From Marimonas lutisalis (lineage in GTDB: Bacteria > Pseudomonadota > Alphaproteobacteria > Rhodobacterales > Rhodobacteraceae), in the NCBI RefSeq assembly GCF_005434965.1, contig NZ_SKCI01000003.1, forward strand, positions 434,001 to 498,000: DNA of 64,000 bases, read 5' to 3'. Numbering within the stretch: the stretch's first letter is position 1; the number at the start of each line of letters is the position of its first letter. Below are positions 47,601-54,858 of the stretch, one piece after another. A program made the translations under genes and the position numbers. The notes below the pieces were generated by a model that was given only the letters and a program-made list of their open reading frames with translations, did no database searches and was not told where the DNA came from.

Positions 47601-48129
47601 CTTTCAGGTCGAACACGTGGCTCACCCGGGTCGACAGGAAATCCTTGTCATTGCCCGTGTGACGCAACAGGAACATCCCCACCTGGTCCACCAGGTCGGG
47701 GTTCGAACAGATGTTGAAATAGAAATAGCTGCCCATCCCGCAGCCCGCGAACACCCCGATGGGGCCATCGACGTTTTCCGGCACATGGCCCGCGTTCTCG
47801 AACGCCTCCCAGGCCACTTCCAGGAACTGCCGGTGCTGCGGGTCAAGGATCGCGCTTTCCTTGGGGCTGAACCCGAAAAACTCGCCGTCGAAATACTCGA
47901 ACCGGTCCAGAAGCGCGGCATGGGGCACGTAATCGGGACGGTTCAGCAGCGCCTCGGACACGCCCGCCTCGCGCATCTCCTCGGCGCTCAGCCTGCGAAT
48001 GGATTCGACGCCATCGCGCAGGTTTTGCCAATACTCGCCAATCGTCGCCGCACCCGGAAGATGCGCCGCCATGCCGACGATCGCGATATCGTTCTCGCCG
48101 GGCGTAAGGGGTTCGCCGCTTTGCGTCAT
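41677..48129 (-). CDS. Type I polyketide synthase, one module: KS-AT-KR-DH-ACP-TE
   Basis: 2150 residues. KS (about 12-440): Cys186 in TACSTS, His322 in HGTGT, His362 in NIGH. AT (about 535-830): Ser635 in GHSMGE, His734 in IAAHSRM, more like malonyl than methylmalonyl AT. KR (about 910-1370): NADPH loop ITGGFGGIG at 1169, Tyr1330 and Asn1334. Hot-dog DH (about 1400-1660): His1415 and Asp1584, but the usual HxxxGxxxxP is altered (HRTAENEALLP). ACP 1765-1835, Ser1797. TE (1855-2125): Ser1946 in GFSGGG, Asp1973, His2106. DH lies after KR, the reverse of the common order. ATG 48129 is preferred over TTG 48132. It is the first gene of the PKS-GT2-NRPS-PPTase operon. Confidence 0.93.
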   Translation of the reverse strand: MTQSGEPLTPGENDIAIVGMAAHLPGAATIGEYWQNLRDGVESIRRLSAEEMREAGVSEALLNRPDYVPHAALLDRFEYFDGEFFGFSPKESAILDPQHRQFLEVAWEAFENAGHVPENVDGPIGVFAGCGMGSYFYFNICSNPDLVDQVGMFLLRHTGNDKDFLSTRVSHVFDLKGPSISLQTACSTSLVATHYAAQALLNGECDMAIAGGVTIELPQGHGYVYKEGEILSPDGHCHAFDARAEGTVFGSGAGAVVLRRLEDAIADGDHIWAVIKGSAVNNDGAAKAGYLAPSVDGQAAAVAEAQAIAEVPADTVDYVECHGTGTYLGDPIEVAALTEAFRRTTNETGYCRIGSVKTNIGHLDTAAGVASLIKTSLALHHRQMPPSLGYESPNPTIDFEHSPFRVNDTLTPWGRRKGPRRAGVNSLGVGGTNAHVVLEEAPERAASEESDWPFQLLVLSARSKAALDEGAKRLAAHLRANPDEPLADVAWTLKEGRRAFEKRRVLVAENAVQAADMLEENDPRRVFTHAVAGDRPDTVFMFPGGGAQYAGMARDLYETEPVFAEWMDRGLEVLQPRLDYDLKALWLPEEGQEAAADAALKRPSVQLPLIMITEYALAQLWMSWGVAPDVLVGHSMGENTAACLAGVMSFEDCIGLVHLRGTLFDTVPAGGMLSVSLPAEELKAHLGDDLDLAGVNAPGLSVASGPQAALDDLQQRLEAQDIDCQRIQIDIAAHSRMLEPILSRFGDYLRAIPLNPPRIPFISNRTGQEITPEQATDPDYWVAHLRGTVLFADCIDRLSARRERIYIEMGPGKALSSLAAQHPDVHREQVISALRHPDDHMPDDEYFIAQLGRVWAMGGDFDWSQIWGAARRNRVVLPGHAFQRKPYFIEPGEARGAEAVPTHLMRTDVLEDWGYVPAWKPVAADCDVDVSTLTDAPRERWLVFVDDTGLGRAAVDRLRAAGQDVMTVRAGDAFGPDGEGGYVLSPERGREGYDALIAALGAKDWVPTRIAHFWLVTRGEEHRPGSSFFHRNQEQGFYSLMFLAQAMAGAEWPGVHITCFTTGAAQVKGETLEYPEKLTMQGPARVIPRELPGVTVTTLDLQLPEVPRRGTADLSELAERVLEEIFAKPASAVAALRGARRYEQVFRPKALEAEGAAPVALRQEGVYLITGGFGGIGLTLAERLVRESHARIVLMARTPLPPRDEWEGYARRFGAHDATARRIAAVEKLESLGGQVMVVAADVSNVEEMRGALEQVQMRFGPVNGVIHAAGVIADEPLLAKSPMTVEDVFTPKIHGTQVLDQLFPDGSLDFMVLFSSSSTVTAPVGQVDYVAANEYLNAYAKSRADDKTRVVAINWGIWAEVGMAADALGVGQEEPDQSEHQVDPPLLDAATFDRDGNRLFKTELSTAHWVVGEHRTAENEALLPGTGYLEIAAQALEAQGETGPFEIRDLYFLRPLDVSDHAPREMRVTLRRDDLGYAMNVQSARTVDERHGFETNAQATLAILPMAAPDPVDLATLEARCGAEREAEPGRTLRSPQEAHLNFGAHWRVLTRTALGDGEGVARLRLPEALREEGYRLSPGLMDLGTGWAMELIEGYEPSHLWVPVSYGAVRVFRPLPGEVVSWVRNAGENRAAAGAASFDITICDAQGNVCVEVHNFSIRRIEADARLIPEPSARDLEFPDTQANRPLSPAEERLRHNLGQGIRPEEGAEAFLRALGMGASQVVVSSLDLHDLIRQAADTGAEEGEAQTFQRPDLDNDYVPPEGAIEQKLAQFWSALLGVEQVGAEDNFFDLGGHSLIAVRLFAQVKKTWDVDFPISVLFEAPTIRKCAEMIAAEGVSAESEGGAPAGDVPKSPERRFTHIVPMHAGEGGPRRPFFLVAGMFGNVLNLRHLAHLLGTDRPFYGLQARGLYGEDEPHRTIPEAARDYLVEIRQVQPKGPYMLGGFSGGGIIAYEIAQQLKAAGDEVAMLVMLDTPLPQRRPLSGGDRLRIQLQELKAGGFAYPFTWLARRVRWEIEKRRAPVAAPAEATETAFHNTAIEQAFLGAVAQYELKPWDGPLALFRPPLVGKWQVGEGRWVNSERAYVTHDNDWTPYAPLVEVVEVPGDHDSMVLEPNVRVLAARMKRAIEDAENPAARAARVAALPLKPHAAE

Positions 48130-48268
48130 CAAGATTCACTCGTCCCGGGTCCAAGACAGTTGGAACCGGTTCTTACATACAAATAAGGTCATATTAGGGC
48201 GATTTCCCAAGTTTTCGGCTATTTTTATTGGCTTGGCCCTGCGCAATAGCGCCATATTTCAGCAACAT

Positions 48269-49636
48269 TCAGCCCGCGCCTGCCCCCGCCAGGGCAGAAA
48301 TGGAATCGGCGTTCACCCAGAAGGCCAGCGCAATGAGCGCAAGGCCAGCCAGTGCCAGCGCCCCGTCATGCAGCCGGTCCCAGGCCCCTGTCGCCCTGCT
48401 CAGCCAGATCACCACCGGATAGACCGCCAGCATCGCGATCCCCTGCCCGATCAGCGCGCCGAACAGGCCCGCCAGTTCCAGCCCGGCATAAAGGCAGATC
48501 ACCATCAGCACCGCCTTCGACGCCGCGAGAACGAAGAACCGCTTGCTGTCGCCCGCGGCCAGCGCCGCCTGGTCATAGGTCAGCGCGATGATCTGCGGCA
48601 CCTGCATGCAGGCGATCACCACCGTCACCGCGCCCGCCATCGCATAGCGCGGATCATACAGCAGATCGACGATCCACACCCCGCCCAGCGCCAGGATCGC
48701 CAGCAGGATCAGAAGCGCGCCCGACACCGCAAAGCGCATCTTGCGCAGCCGCGCGAAATTCTCGGCACTCTGGCCCGGCGGCCATTCGCGGTAGATCGGG
48801 ATCAGGATCCGACGCACCAGGACGCCCCCCATCAAGAGCGGGAACGAGGCCAGGAAAAACCCGATATTGTAGACCCCGAACTGATCCAGCGGCAGGTATT
48901 TCCCGATCAGGAGCTTGTCGGCCTGCGTCAGCAGAAACCCCGCCACCGTGCTCAGGAAGATCCATTTGCCGAAATTGATCAGCTCATCCGCCGCCCGCCG
49001 TTCCCAGCGGAACCGGTTCCGCACCCCGGGCAAAAGCGCCGTGTAGATCACCAGCTGCGCCGCCGCCCCGATCACCCCCGAAATGACCAGCGCCCAGACC
49101 GATTGCCACCACCAGGCAAGGATGATCGCGGCCAGAATCCCGATCACCTGATTGAAGATATCAAGCGCGGTCAGCCGCCCCACCCGCAAATGCCGTTGCG
49201 CCGTGTCCATCCGCGTCGGGTTGAACCCGGTCAAAATCAGCGTCAGCGCCGATACCGGCAGCATCACGGCGAGCTCCGGCACCTCGTAAAGCAGCGACAC
49301 CGGATAGGCGATGGCGCAGGCCACGGCAAAAAGGCTAAACCCCCGCATCACCTGGATCGTCCAGGCGGTGTTCAGGAAATCCTTGTCGTCGCCGCGCTCC
49401 GATTGCATGATCGCGGGCGTCACGCCCACATCGGAGAACTGGTTCAGACCCATCAGGAAAACGGTGATCAGCGCCATCATCCCGAACGCCTCGGGAAACA
49501 GCAGCCGCGTCAGGATCAGGTTCGAGACGAGCCGCAGGCCCTGGCTCGTGCCAAAGCCGAACACGGTCAGCCCGGCGCTGCGCACCGCACGCGCCAGAAC
49601 GCTTTCGCCGCCCAGGATGCGCGCGGCAAGGGTCAT
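48269..49636 (-). CDS. Wzx-type oligosaccharide flippase (polysaccharide biosynthesis family)
   Basis: 455 residues, about 12-14 predicted membrane spans, of the MATE/MVF-like polysaccharide transporter family. RSAGLTVFGFGTSQGLRLVSN and FGMMALITVFLMGLNQFSDVG are typical of the N-terminus. It should flip undecaprenyl-linked repeat units across the inner membrane. It overlaps the upstream GT2 stop by 4 bases. A 139-bp gap separates it from the PKS, so the PKS operon may have its own promoter. Confidence 0.87.
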   Translation of the reverse strand: MTLAARILGGESVLARAVRSAGLTVFGFGTSQGLRLVSNLILTRLLFPEAFGMMALITVFLMGLNQFSDVGVTPAIMQSERGDDKDFLNTAWTIQVMRGFSLFAVACAIAYPVSLLYEVPELAVMLPVSALTLILTGFNPTRMDTAQRHLRVGRLTALDIFNQVIGILAAIILAWWWQSVWALVISGVIGAAAQLVIYTALLPGVRNRFRWERRAADELINFGKWIFLSTVAGFLLTQADKLLIGKYLPLDQFGVYNIGFFLASFPLLMGGVLVRRILIPIYREWPPGQSAENFARLRKMRFAVSGALLILLAILALGGVWIVDLLYDPRYAMAGAVTVVIACMQVPQIIALTYDQAALAAGDSKRFFVLAASKAVLMVICLYAGLELAGLFGALIGQGIAMLAVYPVVIWLSRATGAWDRLHDGALALAGLALIALAFWVNADSISALAGAGAG

Positions 49637-50490
49637 CGTCCGCGGCTCCAGCCCTCGTCGCCTTTCAGTTTCGTCGCCAGCGCCACGCCGGCATAAACGG
49701 CGAAACTGGGCGGGTTGCGCAGGAACAAGAGCAGCTTGCCCAAGATGCCCAGCGCCGGCTTGTCATCGTTGCGCGCCAGTTGCGGATATGTGCCCAGCAC
49801 CTCGCGCACCCCGGCATCCTGCCGCGCGCGCACCTTCACCAGGTTCGCCCAGCCCTCGACGAGCGGCCAGTCATAGGTGGCCGCGACGGCCACGCGTTCC
49901 TTGGGGGAAAACAGCAGCCGCACGAACGTGTCGTCGGAAATGATGTTCGGGAATTGCTTCCAGCGCCGCCGCCCTTCGCCGTTCACCGCGAAGAACCCGC
50001 AGCCGGGCACGCCCTGCGTCATGAACGGCACGCGCGCGTAAGTCTGCGCATAAAGCTTTGAAATGGCAGATCGCGGCGGCGCGATGTTCACGCGCCCGCT
50101 GACATAGGCCGGGCGATTGATGCGCAATGCGCGGCCCACCTGGTCCAGAAGCGGTTTCGATACCACCACGTCGGCATCCAGGTAAGCGCGCGAGCGGAAT
50201 TTCGCGTTCCGGTCGCCCTCGTTCAGCGCCGCGGGCTTGCTGCCCTTGGCCAGCTCCAACACCTTGAAATCCCAGCCCATCGCCGCAAACCCCCGCGCAT
50301 AACCACGCGCCATGCCCGCGGTATCGTCGGAACAACCATTGGCCACCACGATCACCTCGACCGGCATCGGCAACGGGATCGAGCCCGACCCCGCCCCGGG
50401 CTTCGGATCCGAGGCCAGGATCGCCTTCAGGCAGCGCCCGATCAGTGCTGCTTCGTTACTGGCTGGAATGATGATGCTCAGCCCCGGCAT
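49633..50490 (-). CDS. Glycosyltransferase family 2
   Basis: 285 residues. LSIIIPASNEAALIGRCLKAIL and the metal-binding SRAYLDADVVVSKPLLDQVG identify GT2, with ISDDTFVRLLFS as the later acidic motif. A hydrophobic C-terminal stretch (ILGKLLLFLRNPPSFAVYAGV) may associate with the membrane. ATG 50490 is the conserved start; the frame is open further but without GT2 features. It is coupled to the flippase gene and diverges from the GT4 gene at 50595. Confidence 0.85.
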   Translation of the reverse strand: MPGLSIIIPASNEAALIGRCLKAILASDPKPGAGSGSIPLPMPVEVIVVANGCSDDTAGMARGYARGFAAMGWDFKVLELAKGSKPAALNEGDRNAKFRSRAYLDADVVVSKPLLDQVGRALRINRPAYVSGRVNIAPPRSAISKLYAQTYARVPFMTQGVPGCGFFAVNGEGRRRWKQFPNIISDDTFVRLLFSPKERVAVAATYDWPLVEGWANLVKVRARQDAGVREVLGTYPQLARNDDKPALGILGKLLLFLRNPPSFAVYAGVALATKLKGDEGWSRGR

Positions 50491-50594
50491 GTCACGCACC
50501 CCCCAGCCAAGGCTTGCCCTGCACGGCCCTCTCGGTGCAGGGTCGCAGCGCGCCACTGCACGGCGCGTCCCGATTGCTGGAATCAAGTGTCAAA

Positions 50595-51812
50595 GTGAAA
50601 GCCCGCTTCGTGCCCAAACCAACAAAAATTGGCATCCTGATACCTCAATTCCCGGGTCAAACCCATATTTTCTTCTGGCGCGAGATCCTTGAACTGGAAA
50701 AAATGGGCGTCAATGTGACGCTTTTTAGCACCAGGCCGCCCCCACCGGGATTAATTTCGCATGACTGGTCGGACGAGGCGATCGCGCGCACCATCTATCT
50801 GGGCGATCTGTCGCCCGGCAACGCGGCACTGGCCCTGCCGCGCCTGCCCCTGGCCGCGCTCTGGCGCGACCTGCGCCGCGAACCGCGCGCCTTTGCCCGC
50901 GACGTGCTGATTTCCCTGCCCGCTGCGCGCCGGCTGGCGCAGGAGTCCCGCGCGCGCGGCATCACCCATGTGCACGCCCATTCCTGCGGGCGCGCGGCGC
51001 TGATCTGCGCGCTGGCCAACCGGATCTGGGGGCTCGACTATTCGCTTACCCTGCACGGGCCGTTGTCGGATTACGGCCCCGGCCAGGGCTTCAAATGGCG
51101 CCATGCCGCCTTCGGCACCGTCATCACCCGCAAGCTCACCGCCGAACTCCGCCGCGACCTGGGGCAGGACCTGCCCGATCGGCTCTACCTACAGCCCATG
51201 GGCGTCGATACCGACGTTCTCAGCCGCGATGCGCCCTATGCCCCACCTCAACCGGGTGGCCCGCTGCGCATCTTCTCCTGCGGGCGCCTCAACGTGGTGA
51301 AGGGCCATCAGGACCTGATGCAGGCCGTGCGCCATTTGCGCGATGCGGGCATCGACGCGCGGCTTGAAATCGCCGGCGAAGACGATGCCGGCGGCGATGG
51401 GTTCCATGTCGAATTGCAGGCCGATCTCGAACGGCTGGGGCTGGGCGAACACGCCACGCTCCTGGGCGCGATCGACGCAGGCGCGGTACGCGAGCGCCTT
51501 CAGCACGCGCATCTCTTCGTGCTGGCGAGCTGGCACGAACCGCTGGGCGTGGCCTATATGGAGGCGATGTCGATGGGCGTGCCCACCATCGGTACCGATG
51601 CCGGCGGTGTGCCCGAACTCATCACCCCGGGCCGCGATGGCATTCTCGTGCCGCCCAAGGACCCGGAAACACTGGCCGGCGCCATCGGCGAACTGGCGTC
51701 TGATCCGGAACGCCTGACCGCGCTATCGGCCGCCGGCCGCGCCCGGATCGTCGAAGGGTTTTCCTCGGCCCGCGGAGCGCAGACCCTGGTCGAGGGGATC
51801 TCCGCGGCCTAG
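50595..51812 (+). CDS. Glycosyltransferase family 4
   Basis: About 405 residues, GT-B. IGILIPQFPGQTHIFFWREIL near the N-terminus and IFSCGRLNVVKGHQDLMQAV plus LFVLASWHEPLGVAYMEAMS in the donor domain are typical of colanic-acid-type GT4s. The start is taken as GTG 50595; GTG 50610 is possible. It diverges from the GT2-flippase pair, and its stop overlaps the convergent large secreted protein gene by 4 bases. Confidence 0.85.
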   Translation: MKARFVPKPTKIGILIPQFPGQTHIFFWREILELEKMGVNVTLFSTRPPPPGLISHDWSDEAIARTIYLGDLSPGNAALALPRLPLAALWRDLRREPRAFARDVLISLPAARRLAQESRARGITHVHAHSCGRAALICALANRIWGLDYSLTLHGPLSDYGPGQGFKWRHAAFGTVITRKLTAELRRDLGQDLPDRLYLQPMGVDTDVLSRDAPYAPPQPGGPLRIFSCGRLNVVKGHQDLMQAVRHLRDAGIDARLEIAGEDDAGGDGFHVELQADLERLGLGEHATLLGAIDAGAVRERLQHAHLFVLASWHEPLGVAYMEAMSMGVPTIGTDAGGVPELITPGRDGILVPPKDPETLAGAIGELASDPERLTALSAAGRARIVEGFSSARGAQTLVEGISAA

Positions 51813-54736
51813 TCAGGCAGGTCCAGCCAGTACACCCGGCCATCCTCGCCCTCGAATTCAAGCTTCTCGATGGCGCGCAGCGCATGCACCTCGGGGCCAC
51901 GGATCGCCAGAAGCCGCGCGCCCTGCATGGCAAAGCGGTAATCATCGCGCCGCCCCGGCAGAACCGCGATGTCCACGCCATCGCCGCCATGCAACGCGTC
52001 ACCGCCACCGTGGCTGACCAACCGGTCATCGCCCGGGCCCGCCAGCAGGATGTCCTCTTCCGCCGTGCCTTCGATCTCACCCTCGCCCTGCCGCAGCACG
52101 CCATGCAGAAACGCACCCGGATCGCGCGCGCGCCCCTTGGGCCCCCGCGCGTTGACTGCCATCAGAACGTCCCAGCGCGGATTGTCGTCCTGCAGGTGGC
52201 GCAAGGCGCCCCAGCTGCCGAACTGGCTGGGCGGGGCCACGTCGACGAAAGCATTGAACATCTGCCCGCCGACATCGCGCCAGGCGTCCAGCAATTCGCC
52301 GTAAAGTGCCGCCATTTCAGGGCTGTAGTTGAAAGCGTTGAAAAACGCCGTCAGCTCGGCATCGCCGCTGGCGCGGCCATGGCCCACCGCGTGGGTGCCG
52401 CCCTCGTACATGGTCAGCTCCAGCCCGTTGCGCGCCGCCACCGCGCGGTGATAGGGCCACAGCGTCTCGGTCAGCTCGCTCAGCGATCCCTCGCGCACGG
52501 CCTGGGCCGCGCGCGGAATGGCGCGCTCGAAACGCACCGGCGCAATCGCCGCCTCCAGCGCCTTGCGCTGCAATCCTTCCTGCCGTGCCGCCGCCTCGGC
52601 GATCTCGACGCTCTCGGCGATCCAGCGGCGGGTGTCCTCCAGGCGGCCCTCCTCGCCGTCGCCCAGCTCGAACCCAAAATAGCCCGACACGGCATAGGCA
52701 TCGAAATGCGCCGCCGGACGCAGGTTCACCTGGCCATCCTCGGCCACCCAGAGCGGCGCCTCCATGAACGGCTCTTCCAGCCCCATCCAGCCGGTATGCA
52801 CCCCCATCACCCGCACCAGCCGCGCGGCATCCGGGCCCGCGAATACGCCGCCCCAGGCGCGCATCACCTGCGCCGCGCGCATGCCGGCAAACTGCATCCA
52901 GGCATCGTCGCCCGCTTGTACGCCCCAGCGCAGGCGCGCCTGCTCGCCCGCCCAACGCGCCTGCGGAAAAGTATAGTTCCAAAGCTCGTTGGAATATTCG
53001 ACATAGACCTTGAGACGCGGGTCCAGATGGTCACGCACATACCCGGCGAACTGCCCGGCAAAATCGTCGCCGGCCAGGTGCGGCATGCAGAACCACGGGT
53101 CCGCCCCGATCCGGTTGGCCAGATCCACCATCACCTCGAGCGGCACGCCGCGCCAGCCATAGGAAAAATCGCCCCGCGTCGGGCGGTTGTCCCAGCCGGT
53201 CACCGGCGATCCGTTGGTCAGCATCCAGTCCATGAAGCGGATGCCGCGCAGATCCGCGATCCGCGCGATCCAGTCGGGGTTGAAGGTCACGCCCAGCTCG
53301 TGCAGGGCGACATGATCCTCGTGCACAACCTCGATGTTGCGGATCGGGTTGCCGGCCTCGGTCGCGGTGATGGCCAGCGCCACCAGCCCCTCGCCGGGCG
53401 TATAGCTGAACCAGGCCTCGCGCGCCGCTTCGTCCATCTGCACCCGGCGCAGCCGCCCGGTGATCTTCAGGCCGCCCTCGCCCTCCCAGCGCACCCGGTA
53501 GCGCCCAGCGAGGCCCGTCGCCGCCTCGGGCTGATCGGTCAGGATGAAGGCCTCGATCCGGTCCACCCCCGGCGGCAGCGCCTTGGGCCAGCCGCTTTCG
53601 TCCAGATACCCGCCCTCGGCCAGGCGGGCCGCATCCCACGCGCCCCAGTCGGCGCCTTCATGGCCCACCCAGGGCCGGGCGGTCTTCATCACGTCGATGA
53701 ACGGGTGTTGCGTCGACCAGTCGGCGATCCCGTTCAACCCCATCGCAAGCGACGGGTTGTCGAGCCCCACCGCCGCGCCGCCCTGCGCTGCCGCTGCCGC
53801 CACGACCGGCTGCGTCGCGGGCGCCGCCCCGGCGGCGGCTTTCTCCTGCACGCCCAGCGCCCCGGATATCCGCGCCACCGTGCCGGGCCAGTCCTCGCGC
53901 ACCGCCGCATGGATCGTCTCGGGCAGGCTCAGCCCCGTCGGCGCGGGCTCTCCGTAAAGCGCCTGGTAGAGCACGGCAGCGGCGAGAAGATAGGTCGTCG
54001 GCGTGCCATGCGGCGCATCGTCGAGATAGAAAACCTCGGCCGGCAACTGCGCCAGCGGCTCGGCGCTCATCAGCTCCGACAGCACACGCGCCACCGGCAC
54101 CAGCCGGATGTCGTGGCGCGGCCGCGCCTCCTGCAGCTGCGCCACGAAATCCTCGTACCAGCGGTGATAGGCGCCGCGGTTATAGCCGTGATACTTGGCC
54201 AGCCCGTCGCGCGCCGGCGGAAAGCGGTCGGCCACGCCCGCCATCTCGGCCCAGCCTTCATAGACCAGAAGCGGCGTATCGTGGCCATGCTGCTCGATCA
54301 GTCCCAGCATCGCCGACAGCGGCGAAGCGCCATCGGGATTGTCCCCGTCATAGGGCCGGTCCGGGGCCTGGTACTGGATGAAATTCGCGGTATTGACGAT
54401 GATCGCGTCGAACCCGGCCTCGGCAAACGGCGTGCGATCGCGGTTCCAGGCGCCCTTCACCTCGCGGAACGACCAGTTGGCAAGCGGTTTGCCGGGACGC
54501 GCGAAATCGCGCAAGAAACCCCATTGCCCGTCGGCGGCAAACCCGTGCCCGCCGGCCCGCGCCATCAGCGCCAGCCAATGCGGCACGGTGGTTTCGTCAC
54601 TGTCGCTCAGGTGATGGATAAGCGAATTGCCGAAGAAATAGACCTTGCGGTCGGCGGCCCCTGCGGCGCGCGGCCCCGCCGCCAACATCGCCACCAGAAC
54701 CGCCAGCTGCACCAGACCCCGACCCAGATTTTTCAT
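51809..54736 (-). CDS. Large secreted protein: SGNH-like domain, glycoside-hydrolase-like domain, RTX repeats
   Basis: 975 residues. A Sec signal peptide (MKNLGRGLVQLAVLVAMLAA, cleavage near AGA at 27). Residues ~30-290 begin VYFFGNSLIHH and include LDDAPHGTPTTY, resembling an SGNH-type hydrolase. An Ala-rich linker (~300-320) leads to a long TIM-barrel-like region with VYVEYSNELWNYTF near residue 580; the NE pair is reminiscent of clan GH-A glycosidases. The C-terminus (~860-910) has RTX-like Ca2+-binding units (GPGDDRL, GGGDALHGGDGVDIAVL). It likely cuts or edits the extracellular polysaccharide. Having both a Sec signal and RTX repeats is unusual. ATG 54736 follows GGGAG. Confidence 0.75.
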   Translation of the reverse strand: MKNLGRGLVQLAVLVAMLAAGPRAAGAADRKVYFFGNSLIHHLSDSDETTVPHWLALMARAGGHGFAADGQWGFLRDFARPGKPLANWSFREVKGAWNRDRTPFAEAGFDAIIVNTANFIQYQAPDRPYDGDNPDGASPLSAMLGLIEQHGHDTPLLVYEGWAEMAGVADRFPPARDGLAKYHGYNRGAYHRWYEDFVAQLQEARPRHDIRLVPVARVLSELMSAEPLAQLPAEVFYLDDAPHGTPTTYLLAAAVLYQALYGEPAPTGLSLPETIHAAVREDWPGTVARISGALGVQEKAAAGAAPATQPVVAAAAAQGGAAVGLDNPSLAMGLNGIADWSTQHPFIDVMKTARPWVGHEGADWGAWDAARLAEGGYLDESGWPKALPPGVDRIEAFILTDQPEAATGLAGRYRVRWEGEGGLKITGRLRRVQMDEAAREAWFSYTPGEGLVALAITATEAGNPIRNIEVVHEDHVALHELGVTFNPDWIARIADLRGIRFMDWMLTNGSPVTGWDNRPTRGDFSYGWRGVPLEVMVDLANRIGADPWFCMPHLAGDDFAGQFAGYVRDHLDPRLKVYVEYSNELWNYTFPQARWAGEQARLRWGVQAGDDAWMQFAGMRAAQVMRAWGGVFAGPDAARLVRVMGVHTGWMGLEEPFMEAPLWVAEDGQVNLRPAAHFDAYAVSGYFGFELGDGEEGRLEDTRRWIAESVEIAEAAARQEGLQRKALEAAIAPVRFERAIPRAAQAVREGSLSELTETLWPYHRAVAARNGLELTMYEGGTHAVGHGRASGDAELTAFFNAFNYSPEMAALYGELLDAWRDVGGQMFNAFVDVAPPSQFGSWGALRHLQDDNPRWDVLMAVNARGPKGRARDPGAFLHGVLRQGEGEIEGTAEEDILLAGPGDDRLVSHGGGDALHGGDGVDIAVLPGRRDDYRFAMQGARLLAIRGPEVHALRAIEKLEFEGEDGRVYWLDLPD

Positions 54737-54858
54737 GCGGAACTCCCTGCCCGACCACACCTCGACTGTTGCGGTTTTGTGCTTTTCTTGCAAGGGTCTG
54801 GCCATCACGGGGGCGTCATTTCGCCCGTCCCCGCGCAACAGCCCGGAGACGACCACAG

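Noticed and set aside
36107-48129. Mobile-element or phage origin for the PKS-NRPS operon
   Set aside because: No transposase, integrase, tRNA edge or flanking direct repeat was found, and its GC content and codon style look like the neighbouring genes.
48163-48172. GAACCGGTTC palindrome upstream of the PKS as an operator
   Set aside because: A 10-bp palindrome is too common in GC-rich DNA to support a binding site without a second copy or a linked regulator.
46156-48186. A 676-codon plus-strand frame opposite the KS/AT part of the PKS
   Set aside because: Antisense shadow; extreme His/Arg/Gln bias and no domain features, whereas the opposite strand shows full KS and AT active sites.
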